Below are positions 17,170 to 24,440 of a DNA stretch of 61,713 nt, piece after piece. Every line of letters begins with the position of its first letter. The first letter of the stretch is position 1. Source of the DNA: JBFMAP01 sp964632135 (lineage in GTDB: Archaea; Micrarchaeota; Micrarchaeia; Burarchaeales; JBFMAP01). The position numbers and the translations under genes were made by a program. The notes beneath the pieces are model-generated. The model had not been told where the DNA came from, searched no databases, and saw nothing but the letters and a program-made list of their open reading frames with translations. The stretch is taken from assembly GCA_964632135.1 (NCBI GenBank), contig CAZWEI010000002.1, positions 1 to 61,713 of the forward strand, in the 5' to 3' direction.

Positions 17170-17490
17170 ATGAGCATGAAATTGTCTAGATTGTACGGCA
17201 TGGATATTTACACCGACGGCGGAAAGTTTTTGGGTATTGTGCAGGACCTTATTCTTGATTTGGAGAAAGGTGAGGTTGTCCGGATGACGATGGAGCCGCT
17301 CCAGAGCATTTCCAGGGACGAGGCGAAGAGGATACTGAAGGAGAGGAGCGTCCTGTACAAAAACGTACGCTCGGTTGAGGATGTTGTCGTCGTGTCAAAA
17401 CAGAGCTCGGCACCCCAGCAGATGGTTGAAGAGTTCGCTGAGAAAAGCGAAGGCCGGAGCGGGCTGGGTTTCGGCGGGTTTAGGAGATAG
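17170..17490 (+). CDS. PRC-barrel domain protein
   Basis: A 106-residue protein. Residues 1-80 form a PRC barrel (LSRLYGMDIYTDGGKFLGIVQDLILDLEKGEVVRM). The last ~25 residues are Gly/Ser/Arg-rich. In haloarchaea, PRC-barrel proteins (CdpB) bind SepF in the cell-division ring, so a division or membrane-linked role is possible here; RNA-processing roles are also known for the fold. A second PRC-barrel gene lies at 30082. Confidence 0.8.
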   Translation: MSMKLSRLYGMDIYTDGGKFLGIVQDLILDLEKGEVVRMTMEPLQSISRDEAKRILKERSVLYKNVRSVEDVVVVSKQSSAPQQMVEEFAEKSEGRSGLGFGGFRR

Positions 17491-17556
17491 CCCCCCGCGC
17501 TTCCGCTATTGCTCCTTTTGTTTAATTGGTTCCTTTTATTTAGAGGGGGTTGGTTG

Positions 17557-17793
17557 TTAGAACACACGGGTTATTTTTTGTGTTTTTATTTTGTATAGCC
17601 GTATGGCTCCCTTCCATTTTTTAAAAAAAACATCGGCATTTTTTTCAAGTTTAGACGGAACCGCAAGAACGGACTTCGTCTTCCAGTTTGAGCTGGGAAG
17701 AATTGAATTTTTTAATTGGTAGTAGAAGCGACGCTTTGTAGTGTTGTATCTTTGTGGATTTTTTGCTTTAAGGTCAAAAAAATAAATAATCAT
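17557..17793 (-). CDS. Small basic protein, unknown function
   Basis: A 78-residue protein, A+T-rich at the DNA level. It starts MIIYFFDLK, followed by RRFYYQLKN and KSVLAVPSKLEKNADVFFKKWKG. The strand-helix-strand order hints at a small ferredoxin-like fold, but I see no specific family. A perfect 16-bp palindrome lies directly before the ATG. Confidence 0.55.
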   Translation of the reverse strand: MIIYFFDLKAKNPQRYNTTKRRFYYQLKNSILPSSNWKTKSVLAVPSKLEKNADVFFKKWKGAIRLYKIKTQKITRVF

Positions 17794-17794
17794 A

Positions 17795-17810
17795 TGTAAC
17801 TATAGTTACA
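17795..17810. promoter_or_regulatory. 16-bp perfect palindrome, candidate operator
   Basis: TGTAACTATAGTTACA is a perfect inverted repeat immediately upstream of the start codon of the gene at 17557-17793, within its A+T-rich promoter. It is a likely binding site for a dimeric regulator. The local winged-helix proteins (16744, 1744) are possible binders. Confidence 0.5.
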
Positions 17811-17902
17811 ACAACAATTTAAACCTTTGTTTTTTGTTATTTTACATCAAGATAGTTTAGTGGAAGCGGGGGGCCCGCCCCGCGCGCAAAATTATAAAAA
17901 AG

Positions 17903-17998
17903 TAGCGGGGGCTGGATTTGAACCAACGATCTCTGGGTTATGAGCCCAGCGGGCACTCCATGCTACCCCTAGGGTGCTGTAAACAGCAATACCCCGCT
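17903..17998 (-). tRNA. Initiator tRNA-Met (CAU) with a ~21-nt intron near position 8/9
   Basis: Acceptor AGCGGGG pairs with CCCCGCT; the discriminator is A and CCA is not encoded. The anticodon arm has loop CTCATAA and the stem ending in three G-C pairs (GGG/CCC), the hallmark of initiator tRNA. T arm: GTTGG-TTCAAAT-CCAGC. After position 8 there are about 21 extra bases (17970-17990) that form a small hairpin (GCTG-TTTA-CAGC). Removing them restores T8-G9 and a D stem GGGT/GCCC as in other archaeal initiator tRNAs. The junction may shift by one or two bases because TA repeats at both ends. A TATA box lies near 18035-18042. Confidence 0.88.
17970..17990 (-). other. Non-canonical tRNA intron (initiator Met)
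   Basis: This is the insert between positions about 8 and 9 of initiator tRNA-Met. It carries a 4-bp hairpin with loop TTTA. Canonical archaeal tRNA introns lie at 37/38, so this one would need a broad-specificity splicing endonuclease, such as that encoded at 25513. Confidence 0.75.
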
Positions 17999-18060
17999 GC
18001 CTCCGCTTAAAACAAGTAATTCTATACCCTTAGGTTTATATTCCTTCACACAATGCGCGC

Positions 18061-18636
18061 CTAAGGCGCGCGCGCGCGCTTCAACTCTGCTTCCAACTCG
18101 CGGATATCTTTTCTGTTGTCCCAGTAAGACAACGCGCCGCCGCAGGAAGGGCACTTGAAACTCCATTCGACCGCGATTTCAAAAGGAATCTTCTCGCCCT
18201 TCTTCTTGCAAGACAGACAACCAAAAAAATTATACGAGCGCGCAAACATGAGTCTCTCCTCGATTTCCTTCGCCGCGTTTTCCCTTCTCTCAGCAAGCAG
18301 CCGCACGGCGGCTTCGGGGCGCAGTTTCCACGTGTACGAGTACCACCCGCTTTCTTTATCCCTCGTTCTCTCGTAATCAACAACCCCGTAATTATGCAAT
18401 TTGTTAAGCACCGCGCGCACATCGCTCACCTTCAACCTGCAATTCTCCGCGAGGCGCTCGTCGCTCATCGGCTGCGCAATCTCGCGGACGACGGAGAGCG
18501 CGTTCTCACCCGCAACCTGGAGCAAAAATTCTCGTGCGTGTTTATTCAGAAGCAGTTCGTTGCCTGGTTTTATGGGCTTTTCTGTTTTTCCCGCCTTCGC
18601 CGTCTTCTTTTTTGTCGCCTTTTTCTTCCTAATCAT
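18061..18636 (-). CDS. tfe: Transcription factor E (TFIIE-alpha homolog)
   Basis: About 191 residues: a Lys-rich N-terminus, an extended winged helix (about 40-110: RLKVSDVRAVLNKLHNYGVVDYERTRDKESGWYSYTWKL), a linking helix and a zinc ribbon with CLSC and CPSC. TFE stabilises the melted promoter with RNA polymerase. ATG 18636 fits a leaderless mRNA: the TATA box ATATATAAAAG lies about 26 bases upstream. The longer upstream frame is not conserved-looking. Confidence 0.92.
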   Translation of the reverse strand: MIRKKKATKKKTAKAGKTEKPIKPGNELLLNKHAREFLLQVAGENALSVVREIAQPMSDERLAENCRLKVSDVRAVLNKLHNYGVVDYERTRDKESGWYSYTWKLRPEAAVRLLAERRENAAKEIEERLMFARSYNFFGCLSCKKKGEKIPFEIAVEWSFKCPSCGGALSYWDNRKDIRELEAELKRARAP

Positions 18637-18655
18637 ATGTGGAATTATACCACAT
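18637..18655. promoter_or_regulatory. Inverted repeat over the TFE transcription start
   Basis: ATGTGG-N7-CCACAT, with perfect 6-bp arms, lies between the TATA box and the tfe start codon, covering the predicted transcription start. Such placement would allow repression by a dimeric factor. Confidence 0.4.
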
Positions 18656-18743
18656 CTTTTATATATTCTTTTTGTTTGCCTGCCAAACGCAAAACGCGTC
18701 AAACAGAACAACTTTAATATTCCTACCGCCATAACCTAAGCGC

Positions 18744-18854
18744 GGGCCCGTAGCTCAGCTTGGTAGAGCGTCTGGCTCTTAACCAGTAGGCCAGGGGTTC
18801 GAAGGAGGAACAAGAAAACAACTTTCTTTCTCTCACAAACTCCCCTCGGGCCCG
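18744..18854 (+). tRNA. tRNA-Lys (CUU) with a ~37-nt intron in the T loop
   Basis: Acceptor GGGCCCG pairs with CGGGCCC (18847-18853), then discriminator G; CCA is not encoded. The anticodon loop CTCTTAA gives anticodon CTT. The 5' T stem AGGGG (18793-18797) pairs with CCCCT (18842-18846), but the T loop contains about 37 extra bases. Removal leaves a normal 7-base loop. TATA-like TTTAATAT lies about 27 bases before the tRNA 5' end, so the primary transcript may have little or no leader. The LysRS start codon follows 12 bases after the tRNA, so they are probably co-transcribed. Confidence 0.88.
18804..18840 (+). other. Non-canonical tRNA intron in the T loop (Lys)
   Basis: A 37-base insert, placed at 59/60 by maintaining T-loop length and the G53-C61 pair. 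GGAG (18804-18807) can pair with CTCC (18840-18843) near the junctions, but a strict bulge-helix-bulge in this exact register is not obvious, so the true cut sites may differ by one or two bases. Confidence 0.7.
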
Positions 18855-18866
18855 TGGTGCTTTAAT

Positions 18867-20408
18867 ATGGAACAACCCCCGCGGCATTGGATTGAGCCAC
18901 TCTCGGAGCAAATCATCGAGAGAAAAAAACAACCAATCGTAATAACTTCGGGAATGACTACGAGCGGGCCGTGCCACCTCGGTACGCTGTGCGAGTTCCT
19001 GTACCCCGCGGTCATACAAAAATTTTTAAAAACAAAGGGATGCACAAGCGAGTTCCATTTCATCGCCGACATTTTCGACGCGTTCGACGCGGTTCCTGTT
19101 TCGATGGCGGAATTCGAGCGCGCGCTCGTCCCCCACCTCGGGAAGCCGCTTGCCGTTGTGCCGGACCCCTACGGGTGCTGCGGGTCCTTCGGGGACCACT
19201 TCCTTAACGAGGCAAAGGGGATAATGGAAACGTTCAGCATCCGTCCAAAAATCCACAAGGCGAACGAGCTCTACGCGCAGGGAAACTTCGACGAGTACGC
19301 GCGCCGTTTCCTCAAAAATTACGAGCAGGCAAGGGAGGTCGTCTCGCGGACCTCGCTGAAGGACGCGCCCGCGGACTGGAGCCCCCTGATGCCCGTCTGT
19401 TCCAATTGCGGCAAAATCGCCACCACGAGCGTCACGGCGTTCGATGAAAACCATTTTTCGTATTCGTGCGTCCGCGATGTCGATTACACTAAAGGATGCG
19501 GTTTTTCAGGCGAGTCGAAAATAAGCGAGCACAAATACAAACTCACTTGGCGCCTCCACTGGCCGGCGTGGATGGACGTTTTCAATACGGGCGTCGAGGG
19601 CGCGGGCATGGACCACCACACGCGCGGCGGCTCGTGGGACACGGCGCGCGCAGTCTTCGAGGAGGTTTTCCATAAGGAGCCGCCAATCACGTACAAATTC
19701 GGATTCATCCTGTTCAAAGGGAAAAAATACTCGAAATCAAAAGGGGCGGGGCTCGGGGTGTGCGACGTTCTCTCCCTCGTGCCGCCCGAACTCCTCTCGT
19801 ACCAACTCCTCAAACACGACATACAGGAGAACAAGGACTTTGACCCGACGGGGAACCGGCTGATGCAGCTTTACGATGATTTCGCCGAGGCGGCGCGCCT
19901 CGCCGAAGGAGACGGGGCAGCGCTTTCCCGCGCGGAAAGAAAACGCGCGGTCGCGTTCTCCCTTTCAACGGAAAAAATAAATTGGCGCGCGCAGTTTGCC
20001 GACCTCCTCCTCTACTACCAAATTTACGGAGATTGGAAAACGGTCGGGGAACTCGTCGGAGATCCCGCAGGGGCGGAGTACCTGAAACCGTTCATACAGC
20101 ACTGGCTCAACGAGGGCTACGCACCCGACGAATATGTTTTCAAATTCGAGCCGAGAAAGCCGACGGAAAACAACGGCGCGGTTCGGGCGTTTGCGCTCGC
20201 GCTCAAAGAGGACATGGACGCGCTTGCGGTGCACAATCTGGTTTTTGAAGTCGCGAAACAGCACGGCCTCCAGCCAAACGAGCTTTTTAAAACGTTGTAT
20301 CAAACACTACTTGGAAAGGACAGGGGTCCGCGCTTCGGCAAGCTCGTGTATGCGCTTGGGGCGGGCAAAATAAAAAACACATTGTCGAATCTCGTCGACT
20401 TAGGTTGA
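18867..20408 (+). CDS. lysS: Class I lysyl-tRNA synthetase
   Basis: A 513-residue class I LysRS, the archaeal type unrelated to class II enzymes. The HIGH-like motif is GPCHLGTL (near residue 37), the KMSKS-like motif is KYSKSKG (near 290), and a Cys pair zinc region follows CSNCG. It charges tRNA-Lys with lysine in the cytoplasm. The gene directly follows tRNA-Lys(CUU) and overlaps the GGPP synthase start by TGATG, forming a tRNA-lysS-idsA-thiC run. Confidence 0.95.
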   Translation: MEQPPRHWIEPLSEQIIERKKQPIVITSGMTTSGPCHLGTLCEFLYPAVIQKFLKTKGCTSEFHFIADIFDAFDAVPVSMAEFERALVPHLGKPLAVVPDPYGCCGSFGDHFLNEAKGIMETFSIRPKIHKANELYAQGNFDEYARRFLKNYEQAREVVSRTSLKDAPADWSPLMPVCSNCGKIATTSVTAFDENHFSYSCVRDVDYTKGCGFSGESKISEHKYKLTWRLHWPAWMDVFNTGVEGAGMDHHTRGGSWDTARAVFEEVFHKEPPITYKFGFILFKGKKYSKSKGAGLGVCDVLSLVPPELLSYQLLKHDIQENKDFDPTGNRLMQLYDDFAEAARLAEGDGAALSRAERKRAVAFSLSTEKINWRAQFADLLLYYQIYGDWKTVGELVGDPAGAEYLKPFIQHWLNEGYAPDEYVFKFEPRKPTENNGAVRAFALALKEDMDALAVHNLVFEVAKQHGLQPNELFKTLYQTLLGKDRGPRFGKLVYALGAGKIKNTLSNLVDLG

Positions 20409-21439
20409 TGTCGGACTGGCGTGATAATTTGGCGAACCGCACGGACGGGGAAATGCCGCAAACGCTTTCGCACTATTCCAAACTAGTGGACGCCGAACTC
20501 GAGCACATCATCCCGAAGAACAAAAAACCGACCGCGGTTTACGCGCCCGTTTGGGACCTGTTGGGCAGAGGTGGGAAGCGCTTCAGGCCTGCGCTTTGCC
20601 TGCTCTCGTGCGAGGCGGTTGGCGGGAAGAAGAAGACCGCGCTCCCGATCGCAGCCGCAATCGAGATGTTCCATACCTTCACGCTAATCCACGATGATAT
20701 CGAGGACGATTCAGAACTGCGGAGGGGCAAGCCCTGCCTGCACAAAACATACGGCACCCCCATCGCAATTAACGCGGGCGACGGCCTTTTCATGCTCGTG
20801 TGGCAGGCCGTTCTCGACGCAAAAATCCCGCACGAGAAAATAATACGCGCCCAGAGGATGCTCGAGGCGGCGTTCAGCAGGGTTCTCGAGGGTCAGGGGG
20901 TCGAACTCGACTGGCACGCGCGGAAGGAATGGAACCTGGTCGAAAAGGATTATTTTGAAATGGTCGGCGGAAAGACCGGCGCGCTCATAAGCGTCGCGTG
21001 CGAGGTCGGCGCGTTCGTTGGAGGCGGCGCGGGCGAGCAGGTGCGCGCGCTGAAAGATTTTGGAATGGCGGTCGGAATCGGTTTCCAAATTCAGGACGAT
21101 ATTTTGAATTTGATAGGCGAGGAGGAAAAATACAAGAAGGAGATAGGCGGCGACATAACCGAGGGCAAGCGCACCCTAATGGTGCTCCACACATTACAAC
21201 TCTCCAGCGCGGACGAGAAAAAACAACTGATAGGCCTTCTCGATTCCGGAACGCGCGACAAGCAGAAAATCGCAGAGGCCGTGCAACTAATCAAAAAACA
21301 CGGCGCGATAAAATACGCCTGGGACAAGGCGAAGGCGATGGTCGAGCGCGCGAAGGCAGGACTTCAAATTCTTCCGAAAAACAACGCAACCCGCGACCTG
21401 CTCCAAATCTCTGATTTTCTCATAAACCGTGATTTTTAA
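20408..21439 (+). CDS. idsA: Geranylgeranyl diphosphate synthase (trans-polyprenyl synthase)
   Basis: About 343 residues. The first Asp-rich motif is LIHDDIEDD, the second QIQDDILN, with the GKRFRPALCLLS start and GKTGALIS, all typical of all-trans polyprenyl diphosphate synthases. It condenses IPP with allylic diphosphates to make C15/C20 chains for archaeal lipids. Chain length is inferred, not proven. ATG 20408 overlaps the lysS stop, so translation is coupled. Its substrate would come from the mevalonate branch at 52-58 kb. Confidence 0.92.
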   Translation: MSDWRDNLANRTDGEMPQTLSHYSKLVDAELEHIIPKNKKPTAVYAPVWDLLGRGGKRFRPALCLLSCEAVGGKKKTALPIAAAIEMFHTFTLIHDDIEDDSELRRGKPCLHKTYGTPIAINAGDGLFMLVWQAVLDAKIPHEKIIRAQRMLEAAFSRVLEGQGVELDWHARKEWNLVEKDYFEMVGGKTGALISVACEVGAFVGGGAGEQVRALKDFGMAVGIGFQIQDDILNLIGEEEKYKKEIGGDITEGKRTLMVLHTLQLSSADEKKQLIGLLDSGTRDKQKIAEAVQLIKKHGAIKYAWDKAKAMVERAKAGLQILPKNNATRDLLQISDFLINRDF

Positions 21440-21450
21440 GGAGGATTGTC

Positions 21451-22824
21451 ATGACCCAGATGGAACTTGCAAAAAGAGGCGTCGCCACCCCCGAGGCCAA
21501 GGCGATAGCAAAAAAAGAAAAGATAAATTTAGACAAACTCGCGCGTTCCATCGCGCGTGGCCGAGCGGTCGTTCTTTCTAGTGGCGTTTTTGTTTGTGGC
21601 GTTGGCGAAAGACTTGCAACGAAGATTAACGCGAACATCGGCGCGTCCCCGGATTACGTCAACGTAAAGGAAGAAATTAAAAAATTAAAAACCGCGGTTG
21701 CCGCTGGCGCAGACACCGTGATGGACCTCAGCATCGCCGGCCCGCTCGACGACATTTTGTGCGCGGTGATAAAAAATGCAAAAATTCCTGTGGGAACTGT
21801 CCCCATCTACCGGGCGGCGCTCGCAGCCACGCAACGCGGTGGAAAAATTTATGATATGAGCGAGGACGAGATGCTCGCCGCGATACAAAAACACATCAAA
21901 CTCGGCACCTCGTTTCTCACGCTCCACGCGGCGATAACGCGGGATGGCATCCGCCTCGCGAGAAAAAGGGATTTGGGGATTGTAAGCAGGGGCGGGTGCT
22001 TTCTCGCGACTTGGATGCTCCACAACAAAAAGGAAAACCCGCTCTATAAAAATTTCGACTACATTCTCGAAACGGCGCACGAAAACGACGTGGTTATAAG
22101 CATAGGCGATGCGCTCAGGCCAGGCGCGCTCAGCGACGCGAACGACGCCGCTCAAATTCACGAATTAAAAATTCAGGGCGAGCTCGCGAGGCGCGCGCAC
22201 GCGGAAAACGTCTCCGTAATCTGCGAGGGCCCGGGCCACATGCCGCTTAGCACGATCGCGCAAAACGTCGCGCTCCAGAAGCGCATCTGCAGGGGCGCGC
22301 CCTATTACGTCCTCGGCCCTCTCGTCACCGACATCGCGGTCGGCTACGACCACATAAACGCCGCGATAGGCGGCGCGCTCGCTGCAGCGGCAGGCGCGGA
22401 TTTCCTGTGCGTGGTCACCCCGAGCGAGCACGTCGCGCTTCCAACCGAAAATGACGTGCGCGAGGGCGTGATCGCCGCGAAACTCGCCGCGCACGCAGCC
22501 GACATCGTGAAACTCAAACGCTCGAAAATTGATTTTGAGATGGGGAAGGCGCGCGCGCAACTCAACTGGGCGAAACAATTCTCGCTCGCGCTCGACCCAG
22601 TGCGTGCGCGCGAGTACAAAAAAAGACGAGGCACAAAGAGCCCCGCGTGCAGCATGTGCGGGGATTTCTGCGCCATCAAACTGATGAGGAACGCGCAATT
22701 TTTGCTTCCAATTTTTCGCTTCGCGAAAAATGGACATCTTCGCGCGACGCGCGAAGCTTGTCGCAAAAATGCGCATTTGCCCGGAGGGCAAATTGCGCGC
22801 CAAACGAAACAGCAATCTTTTTAA
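21451..22824 (+). CDS. thiC: Phosphomethylpyrimidine synthase ThiC with repeat-derived tail
   Basis: A 457-residue radical-SAM-type enzyme that converts AIR to the thiamine pyrimidine (HMP-P). Typical motifs include DTVMDLSIAG, CEGPGHMPL, TPSEHVALP and the C-terminal iron-sulfur cluster site CSMCGDFC (CxxCxxxxC). The family normally ends a few residues after this point. Here about 45 further residues (after CAIKLMRN) are encoded by two nested palindromic repeats (22693-22798). The GGAGG ribosome site lies just before the ATG. No other thiamine gene is in the window. Confidence 0.95.
   Translation: MTQMELAKRGVATPEAKAIAKKEKINLDKLARSIARGRAVVLSSGVFVCGVGERLATKINANIGASPDYVNVKEEIKKLKTAVAAGADTVMDLSIAGPLDDILCAVIKNAKIPVGTVPIYRAALAATQRGGKIYDMSEDEMLAAIQKHIKLGTSFLTLHAAITRDGIRLARKRDLGIVSRGGCFLATWMLHNKKENPLYKNFDYILETAHENDVVISIGDALRPGALSDANDAAQIHELKIQGELARRAHAENVSVICEGPGHMPLSTIAQNVALQKRICRGAPYYVLGPLVTDIAVGYDHINAAIGGALAAAAGADFLCVVTPSEHVALPTENDVREGVIAAKLAAHAADIVKLKRSKIDFEMGKARAQLNWAKQFSLALDPVRAREYKKRRGTKSPACSMCGDFCAIKLMRNAQFLLPIFRFAKNGHLRATREACRKNAHLPGGQIARQTKQQSF
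22693..22798. repeat. Nested paired-hairpin repeat, copy 3 (in thiC)
   Basis: The outer unit is GCGCA-ATTTTTGC ... GCAAAAAT-GCGC-ATTTGCCC-GGA-GGGCAAAT-TGCGC. In the loop of its first hairpin (22706-22762) lies a second unit, CCA-ATTTTTCGC-TTC-GCGAAAAAT-GGAC followed by an 8-bp CTTCGCGC hairpin; its final AAAT-TGG is missing. The whole region stays in frame with thiC. Confidence 0.85.
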
Positions 22825-22862
22825 GTTCCATGATGTAAATTATATCGACCAGTGGTGCTCAA

Positions 22863-23159
22863 ATGAACCCGATACTAGTCGAGGTACTAACCTCGCCGGA
22901 CTGCCCGCATTCGCCGCGCGCGCTCAAGATAGCGAAGCACACGGTCGCGGGTCTGCGCGCGCCGGCAATTGTGCGGGAGGTCAGCATCGCGACCGACGAG
23001 GGAAAAATGCGCGCGCAGGAGTGCGAGATAGAGGCGACGCCGACAATAACGATAAACGGGAGAATCGCGTACGTGGGCGTGCCAACTTCGAAGAAGATGC
23101 TCGCGCTCCTGGACTACGCGATAGAAAGGGAAAAGGAGAGCACGTCGTATTTCTTCTGA
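22863..23159 (+). CDS. Small thioredoxin/glutaredoxin-fold protein
   Basis: A 98-residue thioredoxin-like protein. The start ILVEVLTSPDCPHSPRAL places CPHS (a CxxS active site) after the first strand. ATPTITINGRIAYVG carries the cis-Pro region. A single-Cys active site suggests glutaredoxin-like or thiol-transfer chemistry rather than dithiol reduction. It lies 38 bases after thiC and may share its transcript. Confidence 0.8.
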   Translation: MNPILVEVLTSPDCPHSPRALKIAKHTVAGLRAPAIVREVSIATDEGKMRAQECEIEATPTITINGRIAYVGVPTSKKMLALLDYAIEREKESTSYFF

Positions 23160-23174
23160 ACGAACATAAAAAGA

Positions 23175-23224
23175 GATATAAATTTGTTCGTGTAAAAAAG
23201 ATTACTTGTTCTAGAGGTGGTTTT
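23175..23224 (+). promoter_or_regulatory. Shared extended promoter, copy c
   Basis: TATA box GATATAAAT (23175-23183), GTAAAA at the G(C)ATAA position (23192-23197), 7 bases, CTTGTTCT (23205-23212), AGAGGTGG, GTG start at 23225. Confidence 0.75.
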
Positions 23225-23737
23225 GTGGTAAATGTAAACGTTTTGATAGTTATCGGGTCGGTCGATGTGCGCGAGGAGATTAAAAAAGCCGTATCGGACA
23301 CCGCCAAACACTCGTGGTTCGCACGTTTTAAATTTGAAATAATAGACGCCAAGTCCGGTTCCGACTGGTTTTCCGAACGCGACAAGACGCGCCCCAACAT
23401 CATAATCGCCGATCATGAAAATTACGCGCCATTACTAGGATATAGAAAAATGGCTTGCAAAGTAATCGAAGAAAAGCCACACGTGGTTATTTTTGATTTT
23501 GACCACGTGCCCACAGGCGGCCTTGACATTTTAGATGAAATTAAACAACAATATACAAAAAATATAGAAACGCGGTTTAAACTGCAAAAAAAAGAAGAAA
23601 AACTAGCCGAACCTAGTGGGCCGGGTGACGGGATACTTTCAAAGAGGCCGCACCATCTAACGTTCCCCAATACGCTTGCCGAATTTAAAGGGAGAACGAA
23701 GCCGCTCTTTAAGCAACGACCGGTTCAAATAATTTAG
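23225..23737 (+). CDS. Degenerate receiver-like protein with C-terminal tail
   Basis: About 170 residues. MVNVNVLIVIGSVDVREEIKKAV looks like the first strand and helix of a receiver. Later strands are NIIIADHE and HVVIFDFDHV, with the Asp position altered and the following Thr/Lys sites not clear. A ~60-residue basic, Pro/Phe-containing tail follows (KRPHHLTFPN, KPLFKQRPVQII). GTG 23225 is fixed by the shared leader. It probably relays signals without phosphorylation or binds partners through the tail. Confidence 0.65.
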   Translation: MVNVNVLIVIGSVDVREEIKKAVSDTAKHSWFARFKFEIIDAKSGSDWFSERDKTRPNIIIADHENYAPLLGYRKMACKVIEEKPHVVIFDFDHVPTGGLDILDEIKQQYTKNIETRFKLQKKEEKLAEPSGPGDGILSKRPHHLTFPNTLAEFKGRTKPLFKQRPVQII

Positions 23738-23742
23738 TGGCG

Positions 23743-24432
23743 CTAGCGCCTTCTTCTTTTCCTTACTGGCGCGCGCACCTGTCTCGGTCTTTCAGCGCGC
23801 TCAACTCTCGTCTCCTCGACCATTTCAACTTGCTCCTCGTCAGGCAGCACACTGTATCTTATGTAATGCAGAATCATCCAGGTCGCGCCGTAGCCGAGGA
23901 ACGCGTGCAGCGACGTCCAGCCGCCCGAATAAATAAGCAGTTCATTCCGCCCGAGCAGATATTCGCCAAGCGAGCCGAAGAGCGCGAACGTGAGTATATC
24001 AAGAACGCTGTGCGCGAGGTTGAACTTGCGCGGGAGATAGAGCGCCCAGGCCGCGCCGCCCATCACGCAGATGAGCATAACTTCAACAGGAACCGCGAGG
24101 AAGAAATGGGAGCTCTGGTGGCTAGTCCAATAACCCAGCGTCTTCCCGCTGTTCTCCACTGCAAAATCGAAGAGCATCAGGAACAAACCAATATAGACGG
24201 CTTTCTTAATCCGCTCCGGGTCGTTCCAATTGATTTTAAGTTCGACAACGAACCACGCGAGCGCGGCCATCACCAAATACATCCATATTCCGCGCCCCAC
24301 GGGAAGCGAGAACCAGAGCGCGAAATACGCGAAAATGAACAGAATGATGAGATACATCACTTTCGGATCACGAACGGCATTCCTAACTCCTCTTGACTTT
24401 TCACACAACCAGCACATCACAAACCACCCCAC
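23743..24432 (-). CDS. Polytopic membrane protein, unknown
   Basis: A 229-residue protein with about six membrane helices: YLIILFIFAYFALWFSL, MYLVMAALAWFVVEL, AVYIGLFLMLFDFAVEN, AVPVEVMLICVMGGAAWALYL, FALFGSLGEYL and LHAFLGYGATWMILHYI. The ~30-residue C-terminal tail is strongly Arg-rich and cytosolic. A transporter or lipid-related role is possible but not shown. It is convergent with the receiver-like gene. Confidence 0.6.
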   Translation of the reverse strand: MGWFVMCWLCEKSRGVRNAVRDPKVMYLIILFIFAYFALWFSLPVGRGIWMYLVMAALAWFVVELKINWNDPERIKKAVYIGLFLMLFDFAVENSGKTLGYWTSHQSSHFFLAVPVEVMLICVMGGAAWALYLPRKFNLAHSVLDILTFALFGSLGEYLLGRNELLIYSGGWTSLHAFLGYGATWMILHYIRYSVLPDEEQVEMVEETRVERAERPRQVRAPVRKRRRR

Positions 24433-24440
24433 GAATTAAT

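Noticed and set aside
17557..17793. Cas2 or VapD homolog
   Set aside because: The size and start (IIYFFDLK) are suggestive, but the catalytic Asp region of Cas2 and any CRISPR array or cas gene are absent from the window.
18712..18744. Leaderless tRNA implying loss of RNase P, as in Nanoarchaeum
   Set aside because: tRNA-Lys has a TATA-like element about 27 bases upstream, but the initiator tRNA-Met has its best TATA box at about 18039, which gives a leader of about 15 bases. The evidence is mixed.
18744..18854. Reading tRNA-Lys as a broken pseudogene
   Set aside because: Acceptor, D, anticodon and T stems all pair once the T-loop insert is removed, and the matching endonuclease type is encoded nearby, so an intron is the better reading.
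22730..23224. Upstream extension of the receiver-like gene to 22730
   Set aside because: The extension overlaps thiC and the thioredoxin-like gene in another frame. The shared promoter and GGTGG place the start at GTG 23225.
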